Assembly (NCBI RefSeq): GCF_021412585.1
Contig: NZ_JAKCMI010000046.1
Coordinates: 49,654 to 113,653 of the forward strand
From: Halomonas alkalisoli
Lineage (GTDB): Bacteria > Pseudomonadota > Gammaproteobacteria > Pseudomonadales > Halomonadaceae
DNA: 64,000 nucleotides
Direction of reading: 5' to 3'
Each line of letters opens with the position of its first letter. Position 1 is the first letter of the stretch. Shown in pieces: positions 15,925 through 24,386 of the stretch. A program made the translations under genes and the position numbers. The notes under the pieces were generated by a model. The model ran no database searches. It saw nothing but the letters and a program-made list of their open reading frames with translations, and had not been told where the DNA came from.

Positions 15925-16626
15925 CTACCAGCCCAGCGCTTGCTTGACGAACGGTATGGTCAGCTTGCGCTGGGCGGTGAGAGAGGCCTGGTCGAGCACC
16001 GCCAGCGCTTCGCACAGTTCGCCCAAGCCGCGCGGTCCGCGGTGCAGGATATAGCGGGCGACTTCGTCCGGCAGCTGCATGCCGCGAACCCGGGCACGCA
16101 GCTGCAATGCCTGCAAGCGTTCGGTATCGTCGAGCCCCTGGAGGTGGAAGGTAACGCCCCAGGTCAGGCGTGACGCCAGGTCCGGCAGCTTCACCGGCAG
16201 CTGCCGCGGCGACACCGCGGAGGCCATGATCAGATGCTTGCCGGCGTCGCGCAGTCGATTGAAGGCATGGAAGAGCCCCTCCTCCCAGCGCTTCCGGCCC
16301 ACTACTGCATCCACGTCGTCGATGGCTATCAGGTCGAGCCGCTCGACCTCCTCCAGCATCAGCGGCGGAAAGTGCCCCAGCTCCTCCAGTGGCAGATAGA
16401 GCGCACGCAGGTCCCGGCTTGATGCCGCATGGCAGGCCGCCTGCAGAAGATGGGTACGACCGGTGCCCGTCGCTCCCCATAGATAGACGAAGGGCTCACC
16501 GCTCTCGTCAAGCTGATGGGTCAGTGTCTCCAGCAGGGTGGCGTTGGCGCCCGGCAGAAAGCTGTCGAAGGTGGCATCGTCACGCAGACTCACTCCCAGC
16601 GGCAGCTGCGCCGGTGCTCGGCTCAT
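15925..16626 (-). CDS. hda: DnaA inactivator Hda
   Basis: AAA+ protein of 233 residues that, with DNA-loaded beta clamp, stimulates ATP hydrolysis by DnaA and prevents re-initiation of replication. The N-terminal clamp-binding motif QLPLG is at 7-11. The P-loop GATGTGRTHL (51-60) has Arg in place of the usual Lys, as in E. coli Hda. Also visible are LIAIDDVDAVVG (Walker B/box VII region), LPDLASRLTWG (sensor/arginine finger region) and the conserved end SLTAQRKLTIPFVKQ. Its start overlaps the stop of the upstream permease by ATGA, so the two are co-translated. Confidence 0.96.
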   Translation of the reverse strand: MSRAPAQLPLGVSLRDDATFDSFLPGANATLLETLTHQLDESGEPFVYLWGATGTGRTHLLQAACHAASSRDLRALYLPLEELGHFPPLMLEEVERLDLIAIDDVDAVVGRKRWEEGLFHAFNRLRDAGKHLIMASAVSPRQLPVKLPDLASRLTWGVTFHLQGLDDTERLQALQLRARVRGMQLPDEVARYILHRGPRGLGELCEALAVLDQASLTAQRKLTIPFVKQALGW

Positions 16627-17699
16627 GGAGAATCCTCGTCGTGTCTTTTGCGTAGGCCGGCATCGTACAAGCTGCTGCGCTTGTAGCGATCCTTCAATTC
16701 ACGCAAGAGTACCATGATCACCGCCGCTGCCGGCAGCGCCAGCAGGACGCCGGTAAAACCGAACAGCGTCCCCCCTGCCAGCACGGCAAAGATCACGGCC
16801 ACCGGGTGAAGGCCGATCTTGTCACCCAGCAGCTTGGGTTGCAGCACGGTGCTTTCGATGACCTGCCCGAACGAAAACACGCCCACGACGCCAACCAGCG
16901 CCAGCCAGCTACCGAACTGAAAGAAGGCCACGATCAGCGCCACGCTGATGCCGACGATGAAGCCCAGGAACGGCACGATACTGGCCAGCCCCGCCACCAT
17001 GCCGATCAAGAGGCCGAAGCGCACCCCCATCAAGGTCAGCCCGATGGAGTAAATCGCCCCGAGGGTCAGCATGACCAGCAGTTGGCCGCGCAGGAAGGCC
17101 GACAGCACATCGTCACAGCGGGAGACCAAACGCACCGCCTCCGGCTCCCATTGACGCGGTACCAGGTTGCGCAGGTTCGCGAGCAGCCGCCCCCAGTCCA
17201 GCAGCAGGTAGAAGGTCACCACGGGAATCAGGGCCACATAGGTCACCCAGGTGACGAAGGCCATGCCCGAGCGCCCGATCTGACCGAGGAACTGGGCAAG
17301 ATAGCCGCCAGCGTCCTGCCAGTGTTCGGCGAGGGTCTCCTGCACGTTTGCGAGATCCGACGCCACGTCGAGCCCGGTCCAGCCCCGGATCTGGGGCGCC
17401 AACACCGTTTCCACCCACTCGAAGATGCCGGGCACCAGTTGGCCGAACTGCCTTATCTGCTGAACTGCCAGCGGAATCAGAACCAGCAGCGCCACGCCCA
17501 GTATCAGCACCATGACCAGAAAGACGCAGCAGACTGCCAGCGTGCGGGACACCCCCAAGCGCTGCAGGCGCGTGGCAAGCGGGTCGGCCAGGTACGCCAG
17601 GATCATGCCGGCGATGAACGGCATCAGCATCGCTTCCAGCTGAAACAGCAGCCACAACATCGCGACTGCAGCTATCAGAACCCACCACTCTCTGCGCAT
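16623..17699 (-). CDS. AI-2E/PerM family membrane permease
   Basis: 358-residue inner-membrane protein of the AI-2E transporter (UPF0118) family, likely eight membrane segments. Visible blocks include MLWLLFQLEAMLMPFIAGMI, the large soluble loop with QIRQFGQLVPGIFEWVETVL, and the C-terminal GLASIVPFLGFIVGISVALI and LGDKIGLHPVAVIFAVLAGG. The ATG at 17699 has AGGGAG upstream; the 70-codon extension upstream is rejected. Overlaps hda by 4 bases; in E. coli relatives a perM gene also neighbours DNA/purine genes. Substrate unknown. Confidence 0.88.
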   Translation of the reverse strand: MRREWWVLIAAVAMLWLLFQLEAMLMPFIAGMILAYLADPLATRLQRLGVSRTLAVCCVFLVMVLILGVALLVLIPLAVQQIRQFGQLVPGIFEWVETVLAPQIRGWTGLDVASDLANVQETLAEHWQDAGGYLAQFLGQIGRSGMAFVTWVTYVALIPVVTFYLLLDWGRLLANLRNLVPRQWEPEAVRLVSRCDDVLSAFLRGQLLVMLTLGAIYSIGLTLMGVRFGLLIGMVAGLASIVPFLGFIVGISVALIVAFFQFGSWLALVGVVGVFSFGQVIESTVLQPKLLGDKIGLHPVAVIFAVLAGGTLFGFTGVLLALPAAAVIMVLLRELKDRYKRSSLYDAGLRKRHDEDSP

Positions 17700-17875
17700 C
17701 CCACACTCCCTGCGTTGGACGACCACGACAATGCGGGCCGTGCGCCGTGATGCTACAATTCCCGCCCGATCTTGCCCACTGCTCGTCGATTCGCTCCGGG
17801 CAATCGACGCGCCATGCCGATGTTTGAGCGGCAGCGCTACACTAACCGCAACCGCGACTTTATACAGGACAGGCC

Positions 17876-18952
17876 ATGACCGACTCCACTTCCGCCCAGC
17901 CGTCCAAGGCACCGCTCAGCTACAAGGATGCCGGTGTCGACATCGACGCCGGAAACGCCCTGGTCGACCGTATCAAGGGTGTTGCCAAACGCACCACGCG
18001 CCCGGAAGTGATGGGCGGGCTAGGTGGCTTCGGCGCCCTATGCGAACTGCCGGCAGGCTACCGCGAGCCGGTACTGGTGTCCGGTACCGATGGCGTCGGC
18101 ACCAAGCTGCGTCTCGCCATGGACCTGGGCAAGCATGACACCATTGGCATCGACCTGGTCGCCATGTGCGTCAACGACCTGGTGGTCGCCGGTGCCGAAC
18201 CGCTGTTCTTTCTCGACTACTATGCCACGGGCAAGCTGGATGTGGACATTGCCGCAGACGTGGTCACCGGTATCGGCGAAGGCTGCGAACGCTCGGGCTG
18301 CGCGCTGGTGGGCGGCGAAACCGCCGAGATGCCCGGCATGTACGAAGGCAGCGACTATGATCTGGCCGGCTTCTGTGTCGGCGTGGTCGAGAAGTCCGAG
18401 ATCCTGGATGGCAGCAAGGTCGCCGAGGGCGACGTGCTGCTCGGCATCGCCTCCTCGGGCCCCCATTCCAACGGCTACTCGCTGATCCGAAAGATCCTCG
18501 AGGTGAGCGGCGCCTCCCTCGATATCGCCGTGGACGGCCAGGCCCTGGGCGATGCCCTGCTCGCCCCCACCCGCATCTACGTCAAGCCGCTGCTGTCACT
18601 GATCAAGGAGAGCGGCGTGGCGGTCCATGCGCTGTCCCATATCACCGGCGGCGGCCTGCTGGAGAATATCCCGCGGGTGTTGCCCGAGACCCTCGGCGCC
18701 CGTATCGACGTCGCCAGCTGGACGCGCCCCAAGGTATTCGACTGGCTGCAGGAGCAAGGCAACGTCGACGAGCATGAGATGCACCGGGTACTGAACTGCG
18801 GTATCGGCATGGTTGTCGTGGTTCCCGCCGACCAGGCCGACAAGGCACGTGCCCACCTTCAAGCCCAGGGCGAGACGGTCTATCGCATCGGCGAGATCAC
18901 TGCCCGCCCAGAGGACGAGGAAGCCGTGCGGCTGGAGAACCTCAAGGCATGA
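17876..18952 (+). CDS. purM: phosphoribosylformylglycinamidine cyclo-ligase
   Basis: AIR synthetase, fifth step of de novo purine synthesis: converts FGAM and ATP to aminoimidazole ribotide. 358 residues (E. coli 345) with family blocks SYKDAGVDIDAGNALVDRIK, GTDGVGTKLRLAMDLGKHDT, IGIDLVAMCVNDLVVAGAEP, GGETAEMPGMY and SHITGGGLLENIPRVLP. AGGACAGG precedes the ATG. First gene of a purM-purN operon, divergent from the PerM-like permease with 176 bases between. Confidence 0.97.
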   Translation: MTDSTSAQPSKAPLSYKDAGVDIDAGNALVDRIKGVAKRTTRPEVMGGLGGFGALCELPAGYREPVLVSGTDGVGTKLRLAMDLGKHDTIGIDLVAMCVNDLVVAGAEPLFFLDYYATGKLDVDIAADVVTGIGEGCERSGCALVGGETAEMPGMYEGSDYDLAGFCVGVVEKSEILDGSKVAEGDVLLGIASSGPHSNGYSLIRKILEVSGASLDIAVDGQALGDALLAPTRIYVKPLLSLIKESGVAVHALSHITGGGLLENIPRVLPETLGARIDVASWTRPKVFDWLQEQGNVDEHEMHRVLNCGIGMVVVVPADQADKARAHLQAQGETVYRIGEITARPEDEEAVRLENLKA

Positions 18953-19707
18953 GCGATCCCGACTTCACCCACGACGCCCCCCAGAGCGACACCCTGAACG
19001 ACTTCACCCCCGAGCCCAGCGAGGTTCGGCGGGTAGTGGTGCTGATCTCGGGCAGTGGCAGCAACCTGCAGGCGCTGATCGATGCCCAGAGTCATGATGA
19101 ACTCGGCGGTGAGATCGTGGCGGTCGTTTCCAATGTGGCGGATGCCCATGGCCTGGTGAGGGCACGAGATGCCGGCATCGATGCGGTGGCCCTGCCGCAC
19201 CGGGAGTACGACAGCCGCGAGGCCTACGACGGCGCCCTGATCAAGGTCATCGATCGCCATCAGCCCGACCTGATCGTACTGGCCGGCTTCATGCGCATCC
19301 TGACCCCGCGCTTCGTGCAGCGCTACCTGGGGCGGATGCTCAACATCCATCCCTCGCTGCTACCCGCCTACCAGGGGTTGAATACCCACGCCAAGGCGCT
19401 TGCCGACGGTATCGCCGAACATGGCTGCAGCGTGCACTTCGTCACCGAGGAGCTCGACAGCGGACCGGTGGTGATCCAGGCCGCCGTGGACATCGTCGAG
19501 GGGGAAACCGAGGCCAGCCTCCAGCAGAAGGTGCATAGCCGGGAGCACCTGATCTACCCCATCGCCGTGAAGTGGTTCCTGGAAGGCCGCCTGCGACTGG
19601 AGGGCGACGGCGCGACCCTGGACGGCACCCGGCTGCCGCCCCAGGGGCTGCGTCTCTCCCATGCCGATGCGGCGGAAGAGCTCGACGAGGAACTGGACGA
19701 AGAGTAG
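18949..19707 (+). CDS. purN: phosphoribosylglycinamide formyltransferase
   Basis: Transfers a formyl group from 10-formyl-THF to GAR (third step of purine synthesis). 252 residues, longer than the usual ~212: there is an acidic N-terminal extension of about 26 residues before VVVLISGSGSNLQALIDA and an acidic tail EELDEELDEE. Catalytic motifs are intact: NIHPSLLPAY (Asn/His) and HFVTEELDSGPVVIQ (Asp). The ATGA overlap with purM fixes the start. The acidic ends fit a halophile-adapted surface. REP cluster B follows the stop. Confidence 0.96.
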   Translation: MSDPDFTHDAPQSDTLNDFTPEPSEVRRVVVLISGSGSNLQALIDAQSHDELGGEIVAVVSNVADAHGLVRARDAGIDAVALPHREYDSREAYDGALIKVIDRHQPDLIVLAGFMRILTPRFVQRYLGRMLNIHPSLLPAYQGLNTHAKALADGIAEHGCSVHFVTEELDSGPVVIQAAVDIVEGETEASLQQKVHSREHLIYPIAVKWFLEGRLRLEGDGATLDGTRLPPQGLRLSHADAAEELDEELDEE

Positions 19708-19740
19708 ACACCTGGGAGCCTGGCGGTGAACGCTAGCATC

Positions 19741-20252
19741 GGCGACACCGCCGGGAGGCCTTCGGCCTCCAGTCGTGAGCTGAAGCTTCCTCCGACAGGA
19801 TTGTGTGGCACCGTCGGTGGAGAAGGCAGCTGTTGGAGCGCTCGGTTCGGCGCTCCGACTCCGCATCGCGACTGGCGCCGCCAGGCGCCCGGCGGAGGCT
19901 GAAAGGTTGGTTGTCGTCTCGAATACCGGCAACACCGCCGGGAGGCCTGCGGCCTCCAGTCGCGATCTAAAGATGCTCCTACAGATATTTGTCTCTCCTA
20001 CGGTGGAGAGAATCGCTGTTGGAGCGCTGCTCCGCATCGCGACTGGCGCCGCCAGGCGCCTTGGCGGAGGCCGCCGCGTAGACGGTGATCGTTGGCGTCG
20101 GCAACACCGCCGGGAGGCCTGCGGCCTCCAGTCGTGAGCTAAAGCTACTCCTACAGCGGTGTGGCAACGTTGGTGGAAAAAGCAGCTGTTGGAGCGCTCG
20201 GTTCGGCGCTCCGACTCCGCATCGCGACTGGCGCCGATAGGCGCCTTGGCGG
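19741..20252. repeat. REP-type composite repeat, cluster B (three modules)
   Basis: Three tandem modules, opposite in orientation to clusters A and C. Each has GGCAACACCGCCGGGAGGCC (or a close variant), the hairpin GGAGGCC-TGC-GGCCTCC, AGTCGCGAT or AGTCGTGAG, a short stem and CTCCTACA, then a spacer, then GTTGGAGCGC with GCATCGCGACTGGCGCC. Fills the 549-base gap between purN and dcd and reaches the dcd stop codon. No gene is supported here. Confidence 0.82.
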
Positions 20253-20256
20253 CACC

Positions 20257-20823
20257 TCAGGTTCGCGGCAGGGTCACGCCCCGCTGCCCCATATACTTGC
20301 CGCCCCGGTCCTTGTAAGACGTCTCGCAGATCTCGTCCGACTCCAGGAACAGCATCTGGGCCACGCCTTCGTTGGCGTAGATCTTGGCCGGCAGGTTGGT
20401 AGTGTTGGAGAACTCCAGGGTCACGTGCCCTTCCCACTCCGGCTCCAGCGGCGTCACGTTGACGATGATGCCACAGCGGGCATAGGTGGACTTGCCCAGG
20501 CAGATGGTCAGCACACTTCGCGGGATACGAAAGTATTCGACGGTGCGTGCCAGGGCGAAGGAGTTGGGCGGAATGACGCAGACATCTCCCTTGATGTCGA
20601 CGAAGCTCTTCTCATCGAATGCCTTGGGATCGACGATCGCCGAGTGGATATTGGTGAATACCTTGAACTCGTCGGCACAGCGCACATCGTAGCCGTAGCT
20701 GGACGTACCGTAGGAGATCACCCGCTGGTCGTTGACGTAGCGAACCTGATCGGCCTCGAAGGGCTCGATCATGCCATCCCGCTCGGCCATGCGGCGGATC
20801 CAACTGTCGGCTTTGATGCTCAT
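20257..20823 (-). CDS. dcd: dCTP deaminase
   Basis: Deaminates dCTP to dUTP, feeding dTTP synthesis; homotrimer in the cytosol. The 188 residues (E. coli 193) include MSIKADSWIRRMAERDGMIE, ISYGTSSYGYDVRC, CVIPPNSFALARTVEYFRIP, GKSTYARCGIIVNVTPLEP and EGHVTLEFSNTTNLP, which contains the catalytic Glu region of the family. AGGACG precedes the start. Single gene; its stop abuts REP cluster B. Confidence 0.97.
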   Translation of the reverse strand: MSIKADSWIRRMAERDGMIEPFEADQVRYVNDQRVISYGTSSYGYDVRCADEFKVFTNIHSAIVDPKAFDEKSFVDIKGDVCVIPPNSFALARTVEYFRIPRSVLTICLGKSTYARCGIIVNVTPLEPEWEGHVTLEFSNTTNLPAKIYANEGVAQMLFLESDEICETSYKDRGGKYMGQRGVTLPRT

Positions 20824-20920
20824 TGGGTCGTCCTGATGATGTCAAATCACGAATCGGGGCCGCCATGATAGCGGCCCCTGCGGCAGGCGTCACGGGTGCG
20901 TGTCGCGCCCAGTCACTGAA

Positions 20921-21727
20921 TCAGTCACTGAAAGAGATGCTTGGCCCTTCATCGGCCTGCTGCCCTTCGACCTGCTCGGCGATCTGGCGAGCCATGGCAC
21001 GGAAGGTGGCAGTCACGTCGCCGTCCGGATCGGCAACCACCGTCGGGCGCCCACCGTCGACCTGCTCCCGAATCGACAGAGCCAGCGGCAGGCGGCCCAA
21101 CAGGCGCGTCTCGTATTCCGCCGAGATGCGCTCACCACCGCCCTCGCCGAAGATCGGCTCGGCATGGCCGCACTGGGTGCAGACATGCAGGCTCATGTTC
21201 TCGACGACGCCCAGCACCGGCACGTTGACCTTGCGGAACATCTCGATGCCCTTGCGCGCATCGAGCAGGGCGATGTCCTGGGGCGTGGTCACGATCACGG
21301 CACCGTCGACGGGGACCTTCTGCGCCAGGGTCAACTGGATGTCACCGGTTCCCGGCGGCATGTCGATGAACAGCACATCGAGATTGTCCCAGGCCGTCTG
21401 GGTCAGTAGCTGCTGAAAGGCGCCGGCCACCATGGGGCCGCGCCATACCATGGGCTCGCGGGTATCCACCATGAAGGCCATCGACATGGCCTGCAGCCCA
21501 TGGGCCTCCAACGGAGTGAAGCGGTTCTCACCGGCCTGTTGCGGTCGTACTCCCTCTGCCACGCCGAGCATCTGGGCCTGGCTCGGCCCGTAGATATCGG
21601 CATCAAGGATACCGGTACGATACCCCTCGGCGGCCATGGCCAGCGCCAGGTTGACGGCAACGGTGGACTTGCCCACCCCGCCCTTGCCGGATGCCACGGC
21701 GACGATATGCTTGACCCCTTCGATCAC
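20921..21727 (-). CDS. apbC: iron-sulfur cluster carrier ATPase ApbC/Mrp
   Basis: P-loop NTPase of the Mrp/NBP35 family, 268 residues, that carries and delivers [4Fe-4S] clusters. The deviant Walker A is SGKGGVGKST (13-22), Walker B region VLFIDMPPGTGDIQLTL, and the cluster-binding CxxC is CTQC within ENMSLHVCTQCGH. It lacks the N-terminal MIP18/DUF59 domain found in longer homologues. The start codon is GTG at 21727, with AAGGAG 7 bases upstream. Monocistronic in appearance; its promoter side faces the terminator at 21813. Confidence 0.95.
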   Translation of the reverse strand: MIEGVKHIVAVASGKGGVGKSTVAVNLALAMAAEGYRTGILDADIYGPSQAQMLGVAEGVRPQQAGENRFTPLEAHGLQAMSMAFMVDTREPMVWRGPMVAGAFQQLLTQTAWDNLDVLFIDMPPGTGDIQLTLAQKVPVDGAVIVTTPQDIALLDARKGIEMFRKVNVPVLGVVENMSLHVCTQCGHAEPIFGEGGGERISAEYETRLLGRLPLALSIREQVDGGRPTVVADPDGDVTATFRAMARQIAEQVEGQQADEGPSISFSD

Positions 21728-21812
21728 GACTCGCTCCTTGTGCTTATGGGTGTCTCTGCGGTTGGGTTGAGCAAACTCTCTGCATTATAACGCGCTCACG
21801 ACCCGTCAAACG

Positions 21813-21841
21813 ACAAGCGGCGAGCCAGGCTCGCCGCTTGT
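21813..21841 (-). terminator. hairpin terminator of the coiled-coil gene
   Basis: Perfect 14-bp inverted repeat (ACAAGCGGCGAGCC and its complement) with a single-base centre, followed on the minus strand by GTCGTTTG. It lies just after the coiled-coil gene stop and before the apbC promoter. Confidence 0.7.
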
Positions 21842-21859
21842 TAGTACTTCGAGCCGGGC

Positions 21860-22978
21860 TCAGGACTGTTCGGCTTCTTCCTCGGCCTGCTCTTCCTCGT
21901 CCTGCTCTTCATCGGCCTGCTCAGGTTCATCTTCGCCCTGCTGCTGCTGGCGCTGTTGTTCCTGCTGCGGGGCCTGCGCCTGATCGGTGAAACGCAGTTC
22001 AAGATCGTCCAGTTCGCTGCGCCACTCGGCGAGTTGGCCTTCCAGGCGCTCGAGCTGTTGCTGGCGGCGATCGATCTGCTCGTCGAGCTGAGCCAACGCA
22101 CTGCGCCCATCCTCGACCTCCTCCATCAGAGCCTCACGCTCGGCACGGGCCTCTTCCACCTCGGATACCGCTTCGTCGCGTTGGTCACGCGCCTCGCCGA
22201 CTTCGCGCTCGACCTCATCACGCCAGGCTTCAAGTGCCTCTATGTCATTCTCTAGTGCCTCGAGGGTGGCCTCGCGCTCCTCGATCGCGCTATTCAGCGT
22301 GACCAGTCGCTCTTCGGAAGCATCGGTCTCCTCACGGATGGCGGCCAGGTCGGCTTCGGCCTGCTCCCGCGCCTCTTCGGCTTCCTGACGAGCCACTTCT
22401 GCCTCTCGGCGCTCCTCCTCCGCAGCCTGGCGAGACGCCTCGGCTTCCTGGCGAGCGCCCTCGGCATCCTGACGTGCCGCTTCAGCGTCCTCGCGAGCCT
22501 GGTCGACCGCCTCGTACTCGTCACGCAGAAGCGTCGCCGCCTCATCGAGCTCGGCTATCTCGGACTGTCGGGCCTCTATGTCGGAGTTCAAGGCTGCCCG
22601 CCGTTCCTGCAGCTCACCCAGCTGCCCCTCGGCCTCGGTCGCTTCGGCCTCGAGCCGAGCGATCTCACTGCGGGCGGCTTGCTGCTCATCGGCCAGTGCC
22701 GCCTCGGCGGCCTGCTGCTCCTCATCGAGCTGCGCCAGGCGGGTTTCGAGGGCTTCGATGTCCTCTCCTGCCGCATCACGCTCCTGTAGCTGGGCAGCGA
22801 GCTGCTGGCGCTCGTCCTGTACCGACGCCAGTTGCTGCTCGAGGGCTTCACTGCGATCACGATGGTTGCCGGCACTGTTGTGGGCGAAAATCGCCCAGAT
22901 CACCGCAAGCAGCGCCACGGCCACCAGGGCCTTGACTCGATTGTCCTTGTAAAGTGGGCTCTGGGTATTTTCCGACAT
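21860..22978 (-). CDS. single-pass membrane protein with long coiled coil and acidic tail
   Basis: Unrecognised 372-residue protein. Residues about 17-34 (VKALVAVALLAVIWAIFA) form one membrane anchor near the N-terminus. From about 40 to 335 the chain is almost pure Glu/Ala/Arg/Gln coiled coil. The central section repeats a near-heptad unit of ARQEAE type about eight times (around 160-215). The last ~45 residues are Gln/Glu-rich (QEQQRQQQQ, then EEQAEEEAEQ). The ATG at 22978 has GAGGG 8 bases upstream; a TTG two codons earlier is less likely. It could be a tether or scaffold from the inner membrane into the cytosol or periplasm; no enzyme motif is present. Function not known. Confidence 0.75.
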   Translation of the reverse strand: MSENTQSPLYKDNRVKALVAVALLAVIWAIFAHNSAGNHRDRSEALEQQLASVQDERQQLAAQLQERDAAGEDIEALETRLAQLDEEQQAAEAALADEQQAARSEIARLEAEATEAEGQLGELQERRAALNSDIEARQSEIAELDEAATLLRDEYEAVDQAREDAEAARQDAEGARQEAEASRQAAEEERREAEVARQEAEEAREQAEADLAAIREETDASEERLVTLNSAIEEREATLEALENDIEALEAWRDEVEREVGEARDQRDEAVSEVEEARAEREALMEEVEDGRSALAQLDEQIDRRQQQLERLEGQLAEWRSELDDLELRFTDQAQAPQQEQQRQQQQGEDEPEQADEEQDEEEQAEEEAEQS

Positions 22979-23092
22979 GGGCAAGACCCTCTCTCTGGTA
23001 AAGGTTGTCTGCCATCGGGCGATGACAAACGCGTACCGTCATAATTCAGCATACATAGGCATTACCGATGGGGAAAGGAAGGCAGCTACGGT

Positions 23093-23845
23093 TCAGAAGC
23101 GCTCGCCAACCTTCAGGTAGCGCCACTGCCCCAGCGGTACACGCCCCAACGACACCCCGCCGATACGCAGGCGCTTGAGCCCTTGCACCGTCAAACCGAC
23201 GCTCGAGCACATCGCTTCAATCTGCCCTGGCACCATCCCCTTCACAGCAAAGCGTAGATGGGTCTCGCTCTGCCGGCTGACTTTGCAGGGTGCCAGCTTC
23301 CTGCCTGGCTCAACCTTGCCTCGGCGCAGTATCTCCAACTGCTCATCGCCAAGCGTGCCGTCGACTTCAGCCACGACCTCCTGCTCGAGCCGCGCCGTAT
23401 CCTCATCGAGCCGCCTCACCACACGCCGATCCTGGGTAACGACCAGCAGTCCCGAAGCGCCTTCCTCCAGTGGCAGCATCGGCTGCAGGCCACGGAAATG
23501 TGCCTTGAGTGGAGTCAGCCCGGCGGGATCGTCCTGCCAGTGCGTCCCCGACGTAACCAGTTCCCGAACCCACTCCGCGCCGTCGCGGACAGCGAGCCCG
23601 GGGGGAGCGTTCATCAGCAGTGTGACGGGCGGGATTTCATTTGCCCTGGCGCCGGGACGTAACTCGACACGCTGATCGCCGACCTTGAACTGCGGCTCCT
23701 CCACGATGTCGCCATCGACCATCACCCAGCCCCCGGCAATGTAGAGCTCGGCCTCGCGGCGTGAGCAGGGCAGCTGTCGCGCCAGCCGCTTGGAGAGCCG
23801 TTCAGTGGTGGATGGCATGGGTGCAGTGTTATCAACAGCGGTCAT
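23093..23845 (-). CDS. RsuA/RluF-family pseudouridine synthase homologue lacking the catalytic Asp
   Basis: 250 residues with an N-terminal S4 RNA-binding domain (SKRLARQLPCSRREAELYI, GGWVMVDGDIVEE) and a RsuA/RluB/E/F-like synthase domain ending in GLTVQGLKRLRIGGVSLGRV. In active family members the catalytic Asp lies in GRLDxxxxGL. Here the aligned stretch is LPLEEGASGLLVV, so Asp becomes Glu127 and the preceding Arg becomes Pro125. It may be a non-catalytic rRNA-binding relative or use altered chemistry. I recall similarly degenerate homologues in pseudomonads, so this may be a conserved subfamily. The start at 23845 is the longest plausible; the ribosome site is weak. Confidence 0.8.
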   Translation of the reverse strand: MTAVDNTAPMPSTTERLSKRLARQLPCSRREAELYIAGGWVMVDGDIVEEPQFKVGDQRVELRPGARANEIPPVTLLMNAPPGLAVRDGAEWVRELVTSGTHWQDDPAGLTPLKAHFRGLQPMLPLEEGASGLLVVTQDRRVVRRLDEDTARLEQEVVAEVDGTLGDEQLEILRRGKVEPGRKLAPCKVSRQSETHLRFAVKGMVPGQIEAMCSSVGLTVQGLKRLRIGGVSLGRVPLGQWRYLKVGERF

Positions 23846-23897
23846 GAGATGTCTCGAATGGTGTGAGGGTAAGGCAACAGCGCCGCCTGACGAATGC

Positions 23898-24311
23898 TCA
23901 GGTTTCCACCTTGCCGCGCATGGCCTTGTGCTTGCCGCGCTTCTTCTTGCTGTCCAGTCGGCGCTGCTTGGCCCCCTTGCTCGGACGGGTCGCGACCCGC
24001 TTCTTGGGTGCGTACATCACGCTCTTGATCAGGGCCTTGAGTCGACCGAGCGCTTCGGTACGGTTCCGCTCCTGGGTACGGTGCGACTGGGCCTTGATGA
24101 TCACCACCCCGTCACGCGTGATGCGCTGGTCGTTGAGCGCCAGCAGCTTCTCCTTGAAACCTTCGGGAAGACTGGAAGCGCGAATGTCGAAACGCAGGTG
24201 AATCGCCGTCGACACCTTGTTGACGTTCTGGCCGCCCGCGCCCTGGGCACGTACCGCCTGCATGTCGATTTCGTGGTCGGCAAGCATGACCTGACGAGAA
24301 AGTTCCAGCAT
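23898..24311 (-). CDS. arfB: alternative ribosome-rescue peptidyl-tRNA hydrolase ArfB
   Basis: Releases peptides from ribosomes stalled without a stop codon. 137 residues (E. coli YaeJ 140). The release-factor motif GGQ is at 26-28 in RAQGAGGQNVNKVSTAIHLR. The basic C-terminal tail (KKRVATRPSKGAKQRRLDSK) is the part that in E. coli enters the empty mRNA channel. I chose the ATG at 24311 (MLELSRQVML), which aligns with the family start, rather than the in-frame ATG at 24335. Confidence 0.94.
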   Translation of the reverse strand: MLELSRQVMLADHEIDMQAVRAQGAGGQNVNKVSTAIHLRFDIRASSLPEGFKEKLLALNDQRITRDGVVIIKAQSHRTQERNRTEALGRLKALIKSVMYAPKKRVATRPSKGAKQRRLDSKKKRGKHKAMRGKVET

Positions 24312-24386
24312 GTTGTCTGCCTTATGCCGCGTCACGCCGAAGCGCGGGGCAACGTGAATTTTGACCGGACGAATGTGCAGCGGCGG

